DNA of 29,376 nucleotides from Desulfobacterales bacterium (GTDB taxonomy: Bacteria > Desulfobacterota > Desulfobacteria > Desulfobacterales > C00003106), in NCBI GenBank assembly GCA_030672555.1, contig DAOVGD010000040.1, positions 1-29,376 of the forward strand. Direction: 5' to 3'. The notes under the pieces are model-generated. The model was not told the DNA's origin. It did no database searches and saw only the letters and a program-made list of their open reading frames with translations. A program made the position numbers and the translations under genes. Positions 1 to 7,647 of the stretch are shown piece after piece; the stretch's first letter is position 1; each line of letters opens with the position of its first letter.

Positions 1-346
1 TTCCTTACATTTTTGTAGTGGACACTATTTTAAACTCCTTTTGCAAATATAGCCCCCAGACTCGTTACTGTCAATTCAATTCTAACCCCTTCAATTGTAT
101 CCTTTTGTCTGATTTGAACTGTCTGATTTGAACTTGACACAATCACCTTTTTGCTATATTGCCAAAATGGTTTCTTATCACTTACCACTGAAAGTCTCAA
201 GAAGTGTAAAATGCCTAAAATGATCTAATATGTCTGAGGTTAAGGATAATATCTATTTTTATATATTAACATTTCCACAGCGAATTTTCATTTTTCGTTG
301 AGGCCATAGAGGATGGTTGTTAGTGAATAAAAAAAAGGGATTTTCA
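1..346. other. AT-rich gap with no convincing gene
   Basis: No open reading frame with a plausible start is visible here on either strand. The only structure seen is a perfect 14-bp tandem duplication (GTCTGATTTGAACT at 107-120 and 121-134). The stretch presumably holds the promoter of the methyltransferase gene at 347, but no clear -35/-10 pair could be assigned. Confidence 0.5.
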
Positions 347-919
347 ATGTCAAAAGATATTGGATTACAAAAATTACTTCATGATATTCGATACCGCCGG
401 GATCGCTTCCGCCAGTTTCTTGGCATCGCCTTTATTATACTGGTCAGCGCTGCAGGCGAACCTAAGAAAATTTGGTTCGTTCTCGGTGCAGCGCTGGTTC
501 TCCTCGGTATTTCAGTACGGTTGTGGGCATCGGGACATATCAAGAAAAACAAAGTCCTTGCCACCGACGGGCCTTATTCCTTTGTCAGGCATCCGCTATA
601 TGTGGGCAATATCACGCTGGGATTTGGTTTTGCTCTTGCCTCCGGATTGTGGTGGAGTCTTCTCCTGCTGATAGGGCTCTTGATCGGCTTTTACCCGCCC
701 GCCATCCGTCACGAAGATGAAAAACTTCACCGCTTGTTTAAAGAGGTGTGGGAGCAATGGCGCAGAGAAACCCGGGCGCTTATTCCACGTTTTGTCCACT
801 TCCGGCAAGATCAGCGCGGGCGCTGGTCGTTCTGGCAAAGTTTGCGGCAGAATGGAGAGCCCCTCATTGCTCTTTTTCTTCTGGGCTGTTTATACTGCCT
901 ATATTTGAAGATTGTTTGA
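347..919 (+). CDS. Isoprenylcysteine carboxyl methyltransferase (Ste14/ICMT)-like membrane methyltransferase
   Basis: This is an integral-membrane protein of about 190 residues with the ICMT/PEMT-family signature: GPY at residues 75-77 followed by RHPLY at 81-85, which form part of the S-adenosylmethionine site in this family. Hydrophobic segments lie near residues 24-36, 42-57 and 88-118, and a last one near 170-188. The substrate cannot be read from sequence. Members methylate prenylcysteines, phospholipids or, in Leptospira (LmtA), the lipid A 1-phosphate. I chose the ATG at 347 because AAGGGA lies six bases upstream; a TTG ten codons earlier lacks such a site. The stop lies just before the kinase-like gene, so the two are probably co-transcribed. 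They converge on the LPS cluster, which suggests a role in modifying an envelope lipid or phosphate (inference). Confidence 0.8.
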   Translation: MSKDIGLQKLLHDIRYRRDRFRQFLGIAFIILVSAAGEPKKIWFVLGAALVLLGISVRLWASGHIKKNKVLATDGPYSFVRHPLYVGNITLGFGFALASGLWWSLLLLIGLLIGFYPPAIRHEDEKLHRLFKEVWEQWRRETRALIPRFVHFRQDQRGRWSFWQSLRQNGEPLIALFLLGCLYCLYLKIV

Positions 920-929
920 GCCCGGGGTG

Positions 930-1631
930 ATGCCAGTGCGGAAAGACATGAATGACCTCACAGAAGGCGAGCTCCTTCAGTGGATCAGGAGTAGCGTTAA
1001 AAACAGGTCGAACATTTTTAGCTATGGTTATCAAGGAAATATCTACATTTATGAAAATAAAGGTCAACGCTTGATCATCAAGGCATCGATGGGATGGGGG
1101 GCAGGTAACCTTATCCGGCGGGCAATGTTGTACAACGAGTATCGGGTATATTCAAGACTTTCTGCCATTCACGGAATACCTCGCTGCTTCGGGTTCCTAA
1201 AAAGGCGCTACCTCGTACTCCAATTTCTCGATGGGGTCTCCATCCGAAATGCCCGAATTAGGGATCGAGAATTGTTTTTCGAAAGGCTATTGAACCTGAT
1301 CAAAGCCTTGCATAAGGCGGGTGTGGCGCATGGAGATCTCAAAAAAAAGGATAATCTTCTCGTTGTCGAAGAACAGGACCCCTATGTGATCGACTTCGGG
1401 GTAGCGATTGTTAGGAAACCGGGTTTTGCGCCTTTAAATCATTTTCTGTATAACATTGCCACAAAATTTGATTTCAACGCCTGGGCGAAATTGAAGTATA
1501 ATAAGAAGTACGATAACATATTTGAAAATATAACCGACGAAGACAGACAATATTACAACAGGACAGGTATTGAAAAGATAACACACCGGATCAAACGGAT
1601 TTATCGAAGATTTAGAAGAACCTTATCTTAG
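930..1631 (+). CDS. LPS-kinase-like (Kdo/WaaP-type) small protein kinase
   Basis: A compact kinase-fold protein of about 233 residues. Visible motifs are a candidate ATP-binding lysine (IIKA, Lys51), a possible helix-C glutamate (Glu70), a catalytic loop HGDLKKKDN at 134-142 with Asp136, and the metal-binding DFG at 155-157. HGD in place of HRD, together with the short length, is typical of the lipopolysaccharide and RIO-like kinases that phosphorylate Kdo or heptose of the inner core. The C-terminal third is lysine/arginine rich, which would suit membrane-surface work. The start is uncertain: TTG at 912 overlaps the upstream gene by 8 bases, and ATG at 930 or 948 are alternatives. It converges on waaC at the end of the LPS cluster. 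Core-sugar phosphorylation is the likely role; a protein substrate is not excluded. Confidence 0.7.
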   Translation: MPVRKDMNDLTEGELLQWIRSSVKNRSNIFSYGYQGNIYIYENKGQRLIIKASMGWGAGNLIRRAMLYNEYRVYSRLSAIHGIPRCFGFLKRRYLVLQFLDGVSIRNARIRDRELFFERLLNLIKALHKAGVAHGDLKKKDNLLVVEEQDPYVIDFGVAIVRKPGFAPLNHFLYNIATKFDFNAWAKLKYNKKYDNIFENITDEDRQYYNRTGIEKITHRIKRIYRRFRRTLS

Positions 1632-1662
1632 CGGGCGCAGGGAATACGGACACCGACAACGA

Positions 1663-2709
1663 TCAACGGACATTACTTATAATTTTGGATACGGAATTCA
1701 ATACTTCATCCACTTCGATCCCATCCATACAATCCAACTGTGTGCATTTTTTTTTAAAGCATGGACTGCACGGAATACTTTTTCGGATAATGGTATGTCC
1801 GTTTCCGAATGGAGCGGTCCTCCATGGGGCAGTGGGGCCGAAGAGGGCTATTACTGTCGTCCCCATTGCTGCTGCCACATGCATGGGGCCTGTATCGGTT
1901 GAGATGAGACAATCGGCCTTTTCATAGAGCGCGGCAAGGGTGAGGAGATCGGTCTCACCTGACAGGTCGATTCCTTTTTCTTGCATAAGAGATGTAATTT
2001 CTTGAACTGCTTTTCGATCTTCCTTGCTTCCCGTAAAGACAACGGTAATTTTATGTTTCTTTATAATCCGATCGGCCAACTCAGCAAATTTTCGACCATT
2101 CCAGAGCTTTGTCTCCCATCTTGCCATAGGATTTACTGCAATGAAACGATCCCTTTCATTCCATTGATGTTGTTTCAAGAGAAGATGAGCCCCCTTTCTT
2201 TCCTGGTCCCTCACAGGTATCCCAAAGGTAATATCAACGGTAGTTATAATCCCAGCGGCCTTAAGGAGGTTGAGATATCTCAGGATAGCGTGTTGGTTCA
2301 AGTCAAAAGGGGGGATCCGTTCGGTCAGAAATCGGCAACTCTCTTCCCTGGTTTTATCATATCCGATTTTACGGTCTCCTTTGCACAGGGCAACCAGTAT
2401 CCCGCTTTTTAACAGCCCCTGAAAGTCGATCACCATATCATACCGTGTATTGCGCAGGGTTCTAACAAAAGCAGTTATATCTTTACTTGTGCTTAGCCAT
2501 TTCCCTTCCTGGATATCCCGTATCCATTTCTTCCTCTTGGACACAATAATTGTATCGAGAGCAGGGTGATTGCGTATAATATCTGCTGCTGCTTCTTCCA
2601 CCAGCCATGTGATGTGGGCTTGGGGATACTCCTTGCGAAGTGCATTTAAGGCAGGGAGCGTGTGAATGACGTCTCCGATAGCGCTCAATTTAACGATAAG
2701 AATGTTCAT
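1663..2709 (-). CDS. waaC: Lipopolysaccharide heptosyltransferase I (GT9)
   Basis: Transfers the first L-glycero-D-manno-heptose from ADP-heptose to Kdo of the inner core at the cytoplasmic face of the inner membrane. The 348-residue protein opens with a GT9 beta strand and the KLSAIGDVIHTLPAL segment, in which Asp13 matches the catalytic aspartate of E. coli WaaC. The ADP-heptose motif TDTGPMHVAA lies at 271-280, followed by ALFGPTAPWRTAPFG, which is characteristic of WaaC rather than WaaF. Near the C terminus is a cysteine cluster (Cys314, 317, 322, 327). It is the last gene of the minus-strand LPS cluster, separated from waaF by a repeat-filled gap and convergent with the kinase-like gene. 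Confidence 0.9.
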   Translation of the reverse strand: MNILIVKLSAIGDVIHTLPALNALRKEYPQAHITWLVEEAAADIIRNHPALDTIIVSKRKKWIRDIQEGKWLSTSKDITAFVRTLRNTRYDMVIDFQGLLKSGILVALCKGDRKIGYDKTREESCRFLTERIPPFDLNQHAILRYLNLLKAAGIITTVDITFGIPVRDQERKGAHLLLKQHQWNERDRFIAVNPMARWETKLWNGRKFAELADRIIKKHKITVVFTGSKEDRKAVQEITSLMQEKGIDLSGETDLLTLAALYEKADCLISTDTGPMHVAAAMGTTVIALFGPTAPWRTAPFGNGHTIIRKSIPCSPCFKKKCTQLDCMDGIEVDEVLNSVSKIISNVR

Positions 2710-2738
2710 TATAAAAAATTTCTATTTTGGACACAGAC

Positions 2739-2827
2739 GAACACAGATTGTCAGGATATTTATAAAGTAAGGTATTCGATAATTATAAAAAATAAGCACC
2801 TGTGTTTATCTGTGAAAATCTGTGTCC
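2739..2827. repeat. Head-to-head 10-bp repeats (CTGTGTTTAT type) in the waaF-waaC gap
   Basis: The gap carries degenerate 10-bp units of the form CTGTGTTTAT. Two lie on the left in one orientation and about three on the right in the other. The ends form a perfect 9-bp inverted pair, GGACACAGA (2739-2747) and TCTGTGTCC (2819-2827). The transcript could fold into a hairpin between the two genes. There is no T-run for an intrinsic terminator. Confidence 0.7.
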
Positions 2828-2851
2828 CAGTTTAATAATATGTCAGACTGA

Positions 2852-3925
2852 TTAAACCAGTGTCCTTACTATGTCAAATACCATATCTACACTGATTTCC
2901 TTCATACACCCATGATCTTTTGGACACTCCGGTTGCAAGCAGGGACTGCAGGGGACATGGATGCGCACAATCTTGCTTTTTGTTCCGATCGGCCCTGTAG
3001 TTTTAGGGTTTGTGGGGCCGAATATAGCGACCAGCGGGGTGTCGAGCGCTGCGGCAACATGCATCAACCCTGAGTCGTTGGTAATAAATAGATTACATCT
3101 GCTAATCAAGGCGATGGCCTCCCCCAGGGTTGTACGTCCGCATAAGTTGATGGCCGATTTTTTTATCAATTGTGTAACCTTTTGACCTATCTCTTTTTCA
3201 CCAGGAGCCCCGAAGATAAGGATATGCGCTCCGTAGCGTTCTTGTATCTTATCTGCCAAGGCCGCGTATCGTTCAGGAAACCAACGTTTGGCAGACCCGT
3301 AGGTTGCCCCTGGATTGATCCCTACGATTTGGTCACTCTCGCCAATCCCGTATCCTGTAAGAAGCTTATCGGCAGACCTATGGTTTGATTCGCTGATCTT
3401 TAATGTGAGTCCTGTGCCGTCATGAGTTAAACCGAATGGAGTAAGTATACCCAGATAATAATCGGTTTCGTGGATATCTTTGAACTTGGCATTGCGTGTC
3501 ACCGAAACGCTGTGAGTGAGAAAAAGACCTCGCCTGTCTGTATCGTATCCAATCCTGATAGGGATACGGCTGAAAAATGCGACAATTGCGGCCTCAATGG
3601 CATTTTGAAATAGTATGGCCACGTCAAACTCTCTTTTTTTTATATCTTTGATTAATCGAATTTTGCCGCGCCATCCTTTATGACGATTATTCGCATCATA
3701 GATCATGATACGATCCACATGGGGATTTTCCTCAAAAACAGGCACAACCCACGGCTTCGCCAGTATAGTAATTTCACTGTGGGGGAAATTTCCCCGTATC
3801 GCTCGGATGGCCGGAGTAGTCAGAATAGCGTCCCCTACCCAGTTAGTGGAACGAATTAGGATACGTCTGATTGTATCGGGATCGAGTTTTTTGCTGATCT
3901 TTATTTTTGGGTTATTATCATTCAT
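2852..3925 (-). CDS. waaF: Lipopolysaccharide heptosyltransferase II (GT9)
   Basis: Adds the second heptose to the inner core. The 357-residue protein carries the WaaF-type N-terminal motif RSTNWVGDAILTTPAIRAI with the catalytic-position Asp near residue 32, after an extension of about 19 residues relative to E. coli. TNDSGLMHVAAAL followed by AIFGPTNPKTTGPIG is the nucleotide-sugar site in the WaaF style. A C-terminal cysteine cluster (Cys326, 329, 334, 340) parallels that of the neighbouring WaaC. It lies between the LpxL-like acyltransferase and waaC, and the heptosyltransferase order II then I fits a joint inner-core module. I am confident of the GT9 family and fairly confident of the II subtype. 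Confidence 0.9.
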   Translation of the reverse strand: MNDNNPKIKISKKLDPDTIRRILIRSTNWVGDAILTTPAIRAIRGNFPHSEITILAKPWVVPVFEENPHVDRIMIYDANNRHKGWRGKIRLIKDIKKREFDVAILFQNAIEAAIVAFFSRIPIRIGYDTDRRGLFLTHSVSVTRNAKFKDIHETDYYLGILTPFGLTHDGTGLTLKISESNHRSADKLLTGYGIGESDQIVGINPGATYGSAKRWFPERYAALADKIQERYGAHILIFGAPGEKEIGQKVTQLIKKSAINLCGRTTLGEAIALISRCNLFITNDSGLMHVAAALDTPLVAIFGPTNPKTTGPIGTKSKIVRIHVPCSPCLQPECPKDHGCMKEISVDMVFDIVRTLV

Positions 3926-3931
3926 GACTTT

Positions 3932-4022
3932 TTAGCAAAGCGCAAGGCGCAAGGCGCAGAGAGTAAATTGATGGTTTCGAAAAAACAAAAAAACCTTTGC
4001 TTTATGCTATGCGCTTTGCTAA
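3932..4022. repeat. Inverted heptad repeats (CGCAAGG type) in the lpxL-waaF gap
   Basis: Four heptads of the type AGCAAAG/CGCAAGG/CGCAGAG run from 3934 to 3961, and heptads of opposite sense run from about 3995 to 4022. The ends form a perfect 13-bp inverted repeat, TTAGCAAAGCGCA (3932-3944) with its complement at 4010-4022. The right arm covers the TAG stop codon of the acyltransferase gene (4019-4021), so the repeat itself supplies the stop. Confidence 0.75.
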
Positions 4023-4921
4023 CTCTTCGGCCGTGGCCGATGACGCTTGGTTTTCCATCGTCGATGCAACCAGAACCACTGATCAGGATATTGGCGCACT
4101 ACCGATTCTATAATCTTTGTATATAGTTGAGTATTGGTTTCTACATCCTTTGCTTTGTCTCCGGTCCTGATCAGAGGGACTTCAGGGGCGCACAATATCT
4201 TGTAATGCGAACCATCGCGTACTAAAAATATAGGGACTATCGGCGCTTCGGTCTTAAGGGCAAGAAGCGCCAGGCCTTTGGTGGTAGAGGCCGGACGTCC
4301 AAAGAAATCTACGAACACACCATCACGCCTGTTAGCATTTTGGTCGAGTAAAACTCCCACCAATTTTCCTTGCTTCAGGCGTTTTAAGACCGTGCGCATG
4401 GAAGACTTCTTGGGGATTATGCCTCCTCCGTGCCATGTCCTGAGTTTGGAAACAAAGATATCCAATGGCTTAGAATCAAGCGGTCGCGCTATACTATCGG
4501 GAGGATATCCCAAGAGGGATAAAACTGCTGGGAGTAATTCCCAACTCCCTACATGAGCGCTTAGACACAATATCCCCCTCCTTTTTTGGTAGGCGGCCTG
4601 AAGGTGGTGCAATCCCTCTACCGTGATGAGACTTCCCAAGCCTTTGCGTCGAAGCTTAGGAATCAGGGTCAGCTCAAATGGAGTTTGCATCAGGTTTTCA
4701 AAGACCTTGCAGGCAATATTTCGTATCTCCCCGGGATTCTTTTCACGTCCAAAGGCATGAGTTAAATTTTCTATTGTTATGTTTCGATGCCTTTTATCAA
4801 TCAGAAAAAAAAGCCGTCCTATCAGACGTCCCAATTTACGCAACCACGTTAAGGGGATTAGTCCGAGGAGATTGAAAAATATTGTGATTATCCGATAAAT
4901 TATTTTTTCAGTGCTGTTCAT
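4019..4921 (-). CDS. lpxL: Lipid A biosynthesis late acyltransferase (LpxL/HtrB family)
   Basis: A 300-residue LpxL/LpxM-family acyltransferase that adds a secondary acyl chain to Kdo-lipid A at the inner membrane. It has a hydrophobic N-terminal anchor at about residues 8-27, the catalytic H-x4-E motif as HVGSWE (His123, Glu128), and the conserved LLDQNA and VDFFGRPASTTKG region that follows in the family. The end WFWLHRRWKTKR is also family-typical. It is the only late acyltransferase in the window, so which position it acylates cannot be read from context. It sits between lpxK and waaF. Its last codons and stop fall inside an inverted heptad repeat. Confidence 0.85.
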   Translation of the reverse strand: MNSTEKIIYRIITIFFNLLGLIPLTWLRKLGRLIGRLFFLIDKRHRNITIENLTHAFGREKNPGEIRNIACKVFENLMQTPFELTLIPKLRRKGLGSLITVEGLHHLQAAYQKRRGILCLSAHVGSWELLPAVLSLLGYPPDSIARPLDSKPLDIFVSKLRTWHGGGIIPKKSSMRTVLKRLKQGKLVGVLLDQNANRRDGVFVDFFGRPASTTKGLALLALKTEAPIVPIFLVRDGSHYKILCAPEVPLIRTGDKAKDVETNTQLYTKIIESVVRQYPDQWFWLHRRWKTKRHRPRPKS

Positions 4922-4930
4922 GTGTCATGA

Positions 4931-5055
4931 AAATTTAGGAATTTAGGAATTTAGGAATTTAGGAATTGGGGAATTAGAATCATAAAATTCGTTTAATTCG
5001 GAATCCCTAAATTCCTGAATTCGCAATTAAGCGAAGCGGCATTCGCAATTCCTCA
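4931..5055. repeat. AATTTAGG octamer array with inverted half, lpxK-lpxL gap
   Basis: Four or five tandem AATTTAGG octamers (about 4932-4978) face inverted copies (about 5005-5055, of the type CTAAATTC/CTGAATTC/GCAATTCC). The gap can fold back on itself. The TGA stop of lpxK (5053-5055) lies in the right-hand repeats. Related copies flank waaA and lie in the 15.0-15.4 kb gap. Confidence 0.75.
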
Positions 5056-6123
5056 ATCCCCCGATTTGCTTTTAATAAAATTTTCGAAAGCCGGTGTATC
5101 TTCTCCAAATGATATAGATATCACAAGAATCAATGTAGGAAAAGATGCCGGGAGTCTGTTTCCGATTCTTACGTAATCCTTTTCTGTAGTAACGATATAA
5201 TCAACGTTAAGTCCCTTTGCTGTTTGCAAAATTTTTGTCACATCGCTGTTCGAATACCGGTAGTGGTCCGGGAATGGTATAAATTTTACAATAGTAGTCC
5301 CGAGTTCGGCAAGCAGGGCAGCAAAATCTTCATTTTTGGCAATTCCAGAAAAAGCAAGAACCGTTCGGCCTGTGAGAATCTCTACATTATGGGTTTTGCC
5401 GGTTGCCGGCTCTCTTAATTCGCTTGGGATGTGAGAACATCTGAAAATAGGTCTCCCGGGTAGATATTTTTGGATATCCCGAACACTATTGGTTGAGCCC
5501 TTTAGTGTTTTATGCCGGGTCAGAACAACAGCGTCTGCGCGTCTTAAGTGCTCAACAGGTTCCCGCAGCGGTCCTCTTGGGATAAGATACCCGTTTCCAA
5601 ACGGTTTTTCTGCGTCGCACAGACAAAGATTAAGATCACGTTCCAATTGAATGTGCTGAAAGGCATCATCAAGGAGTAAAATGTCGGGGTTGAATGTACT
5701 AATAGCCTTGTTCCCGGCCCGATTCCGATTACTTCCCACAACGACTGGAATTCCTTCTAGCCTGGTTGCCATCAGATAGGGCTCGTCACCGGCCTGTTCC
5801 ACTTCCATCCGGATCGTTTTTTCATTGGAAACAATCCCACCAGTCTTTTCAGCGCTCCCTCCATATCCCCGGCTGACTACGGCCACCCGGTATCCGGATC
5901 GTTTCAGCAGATCTGCTATATATATGGCAAGAGGGGTCTTGCCGGTACCCCCAACCGTCAAATTCCCGATTGAGATCACCTTGCACGGCAACTGGTTTGA
6001 TTTTATAATTCCATTTTTATAAAAGGAGGTTTTTATACGAACAATAGCACTATAGGCAAGTGAAAAAAGATAGAGGATAAACTCCAACACGGACGAAAAA
6101 GGGGCAGTATCCTCCTTTTTCAT
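5053..6123 (-). CDS. lpxK: Tetraacyldisaccharide 4'-kinase
   Basis: Phosphorylates the 4' position of the lipid A disaccharide at the cytoplasmic face of the inner membrane, giving lipid IVA. The protein is about 356 residues, near the usual length. It has a hydrophobic N-terminal helix (about 11-30) and the LpxK P-loop ISIGNLTVGGTGKTP with GGTGKT at 58-63. VVSRGYGG follows, then the characteristic LLLDDAFQH. I chose the ATG at 6123. A frame extension to 6192 would translate an intergenic CGCAAAGA repeat into an arginine/leucine-rich leader that no LpxK needs. It lies downstream of waaA, with repeats on both sides, and its stop codon falls inside an octamer array. Confidence 0.92.
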   Translation of the reverse strand: MKKEDTAPFSSVLEFILYLFSLAYSAIVRIKTSFYKNGIIKSNQLPCKVISIGNLTVGGTGKTPLAIYIADLLKRSGYRVAVVSRGYGGSAEKTGGIVSNEKTIRMEVEQAGDEPYLMATRLEGIPVVVGSNRNRAGNKAISTFNPDILLLDDAFQHIQLERDLNLCLCDAEKPFGNGYLIPRGPLREPVEHLRRADAVVLTRHKTLKGSTNSVRDIQKYLPGRPIFRCSHIPSELREPATGKTHNVEILTGRTVLAFSGIAKNEDFAALLAELGTTIVKFIPFPDHYRYSNSDVTKILQTAKGLNVDYIVTTEKDYVRIGNRLPASFPTLILVISISFGEDTPAFENFIKSKSGD

Positions 6124-6144
6124 GATCGCTTCAATTTTTCTTTG

Positions 6145-6226
6145 TAATAGTTCACCGCAAAGACGCAAAGATCGCAAAGTCTTAAGACCCATTCAATTCC
6201 CCAATTCCTCAATTCCTCAATTCCTT
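6145..6226. repeat. CGCAAAGA repeats and CAATTCCT octamers, waaA-lpxK gap
   Basis: Two simple arrays are joined. CGCAAAGA-type units (about 6151-6179) sit just upstream of lpxK, and CAATTCCT octamers (about 6194-6226) follow. The octamers extend into waaA: its last codons (ELRN) and TGA stop at 6209-6211 are read from the repeat. Confidence 0.75.
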
Positions 6227-7525
6227 TTCAATCACTTTCAGTGTTTTTTCTACCGCTCCTCTATTTTCTTGAAGTACTTTGTACGCTTGATCTCCAACGG
6301 TTTTTGCTGCTGTGGGATCAGACAGAATAGTAGTAGCTGCTTTCAGAAGATGATTGGCATCTTCCACCATTATAGCGCCTTGTGCCTGTACAAGGGTATT
6401 GGCAATCCATTCAAAGTTGTGCATATGAGGGCCAAAAAGTATCGGTTTTTTAAACATCGCAGGTTCTATGGGGTTGTGACCCCCGTGTTTTATCAAACTG
6501 CCCCCCACAAAAACCGTGTCAGCGATCGCATAGAGCCTTCTCAGTTCCCCAAGGGTGTCCACAATAATTACTTCTGGAGGAATGCCGTGAGCCCCGCCGG
6601 GGCGGGGTTTAAGGGCGGTTTTTAAAGTTGAGGGAAGGTCTGCGTCCGCCAATAATCTTTTTATAGATTCGGCTCGATCAGGATGCCTTGGCACAATAAG
6701 GGTCACCAAATCGGGAAATCTTTGTTTCAACTCCTTGAGGGGATGTGCGAGGAGCTCTTCTTCCCCCGTGTGAGTACTTCCGGCCAAAAATATCTTACTG
6801 TTTTTTGCGATACCAAGCGATTCCCTTAACCGCATCCGTTCTGCGTCCGGCATTGTTTCAAGGGGGAGGTCAAATTTTATATTCCCTGTGACTTCAATTC
6901 TTTTCCGTGGCGCGCCAATCTCTGCGAAGCGATCTGCATCTTTTTGGGTTTGCAGGCATAGCCAGGAGAGATTGGAAAATACCCACTCCATAAAAAAGGA
7001 GATCTTTTTGTACCTCTTGAATGAACGCGGAGAAATCCTTCCATTCACAAAGAGCGCGGGTGTCCCGCGTTTTCTTATTTCAAAGAGGAAATTCGGCCAA
7101 ATATCTGACTCAAACAGGATAAAGATAGCAGGATCTATCCCCTTTATAATCCTTTTTACACTCCAGACAAAATCGTACGGAAATAAAACGATTGCATCGC
7201 ATGTCTTTGCCAATCGTTTTTTCGCGATTTCAAACCCGGTGTGGGTGGAGGCGGAGACAACAAGGGGATAATCAGGGAAACGGCTTTTGATCGATTGTGC
7301 CAATGGAATGGCCGATAGTATTTCTCCTACTGAAATGGCATGAAGCCAGATCGGTCTGCGTGAAAATCGATGAGGGCGGAAGCCGATTCCAAGCCGTTTT
7401 AGTACGGTCTTTTGCCTCTTTTCAAGGGTCAGGGCGCTTACTATGGTAACAGGAAGCGAGAGTACCATACCTACAACAAGGAGGAGGTTATACAGAAGCG
7501 AGAGCATTGTTGACTTTGTGTTCAC
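6209..7525 (-). CDS. waaA: 3-deoxy-D-manno-octulosonic acid (Kdo) transferase
   Basis: Transfers Kdo from CMP-Kdo to lipid IVA. At 438 residues it has the normal WaaA length, with an N-terminal membrane anchor at about 8-32. The catalytic glutamate sits in AISVGEILSA (Glu68). The ASTHTGFEIAK and ESDIWPNFL motifs follow, and the C-terminal GT-B half carries VFVGGSLIKHGGHNPIEPA. The GTG at 7525 was kept as start because AGGA lies nine bases upstream; an ATG six codons in has a poorer site. Whether it adds one, two or more Kdo residues cannot be told. Its C-terminal codons are encoded by an octamer repeat. Confidence 0.93.
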   Translation of the reverse strand: MNTKSTMLSLLYNLLLVVGMVLSLPVTIVSALTLEKRQKTVLKRLGIGFRPHRFSRRPIWLHAISVGEILSAIPLAQSIKSRFPDYPLVVSASTHTGFEIAKKRLAKTCDAIVLFPYDFVWSVKRIIKGIDPAIFILFESDIWPNFLFEIRKRGTPALFVNGRISPRSFKRYKKISFFMEWVFSNLSWLCLQTQKDADRFAEIGAPRKRIEVTGNIKFDLPLETMPDAERMRLRESLGIAKNSKIFLAGSTHTGEEELLAHPLKELKQRFPDLVTLIVPRHPDRAESIKRLLADADLPSTLKTALKPRPGGAHGIPPEVIIVDTLGELRRLYAIADTVFVGGSLIKHGGHNPIEPAMFKKPILFGPHMHNFEWIANTLVQAQGAIMVEDANHLLKAATTILSDPTAAKTVGDQAYKVLQENRGAVEKTLKVIEKELRN

Positions 7526-7550
7526 CAGTTCACGTCCTTTTTGGTTTTAT

Positions 7551-7641
7551 AGATTTAGGAATTTAGGGATTCAGGAATTGTTTGGATCTCGGTCTATTCT
7601 AATTCACAATTCCCCAATTCCTTAATCCTTAAATTCCCCAA
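7551..7641. repeat. AATTTAGG/CAATTCCC octamers, inverted, lptG-waaA gap
   Basis: Units of GGAATTTA type (about 7551-7578) face units of CAATTCCC/TTAATCCT type (about 7603-7641), separated by about 25 bases. This is the same octamer family as at 4931 and 6194. The array begins within 10 bases of the lptG stop codon. Confidence 0.7.
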
Positions 7642-7647
7642 TTCATA

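Noticed and set aside
1..60. Insertion-sequence end suggested by TGTAGTGGACACTAT
   Set aside because: No transposase frame or matching inverted end is visible in the window.
6124..6192. N-terminal extension of LpxK
   Set aside because: It translates an intergenic CGCAAAGA repeat and is not needed for the family length.
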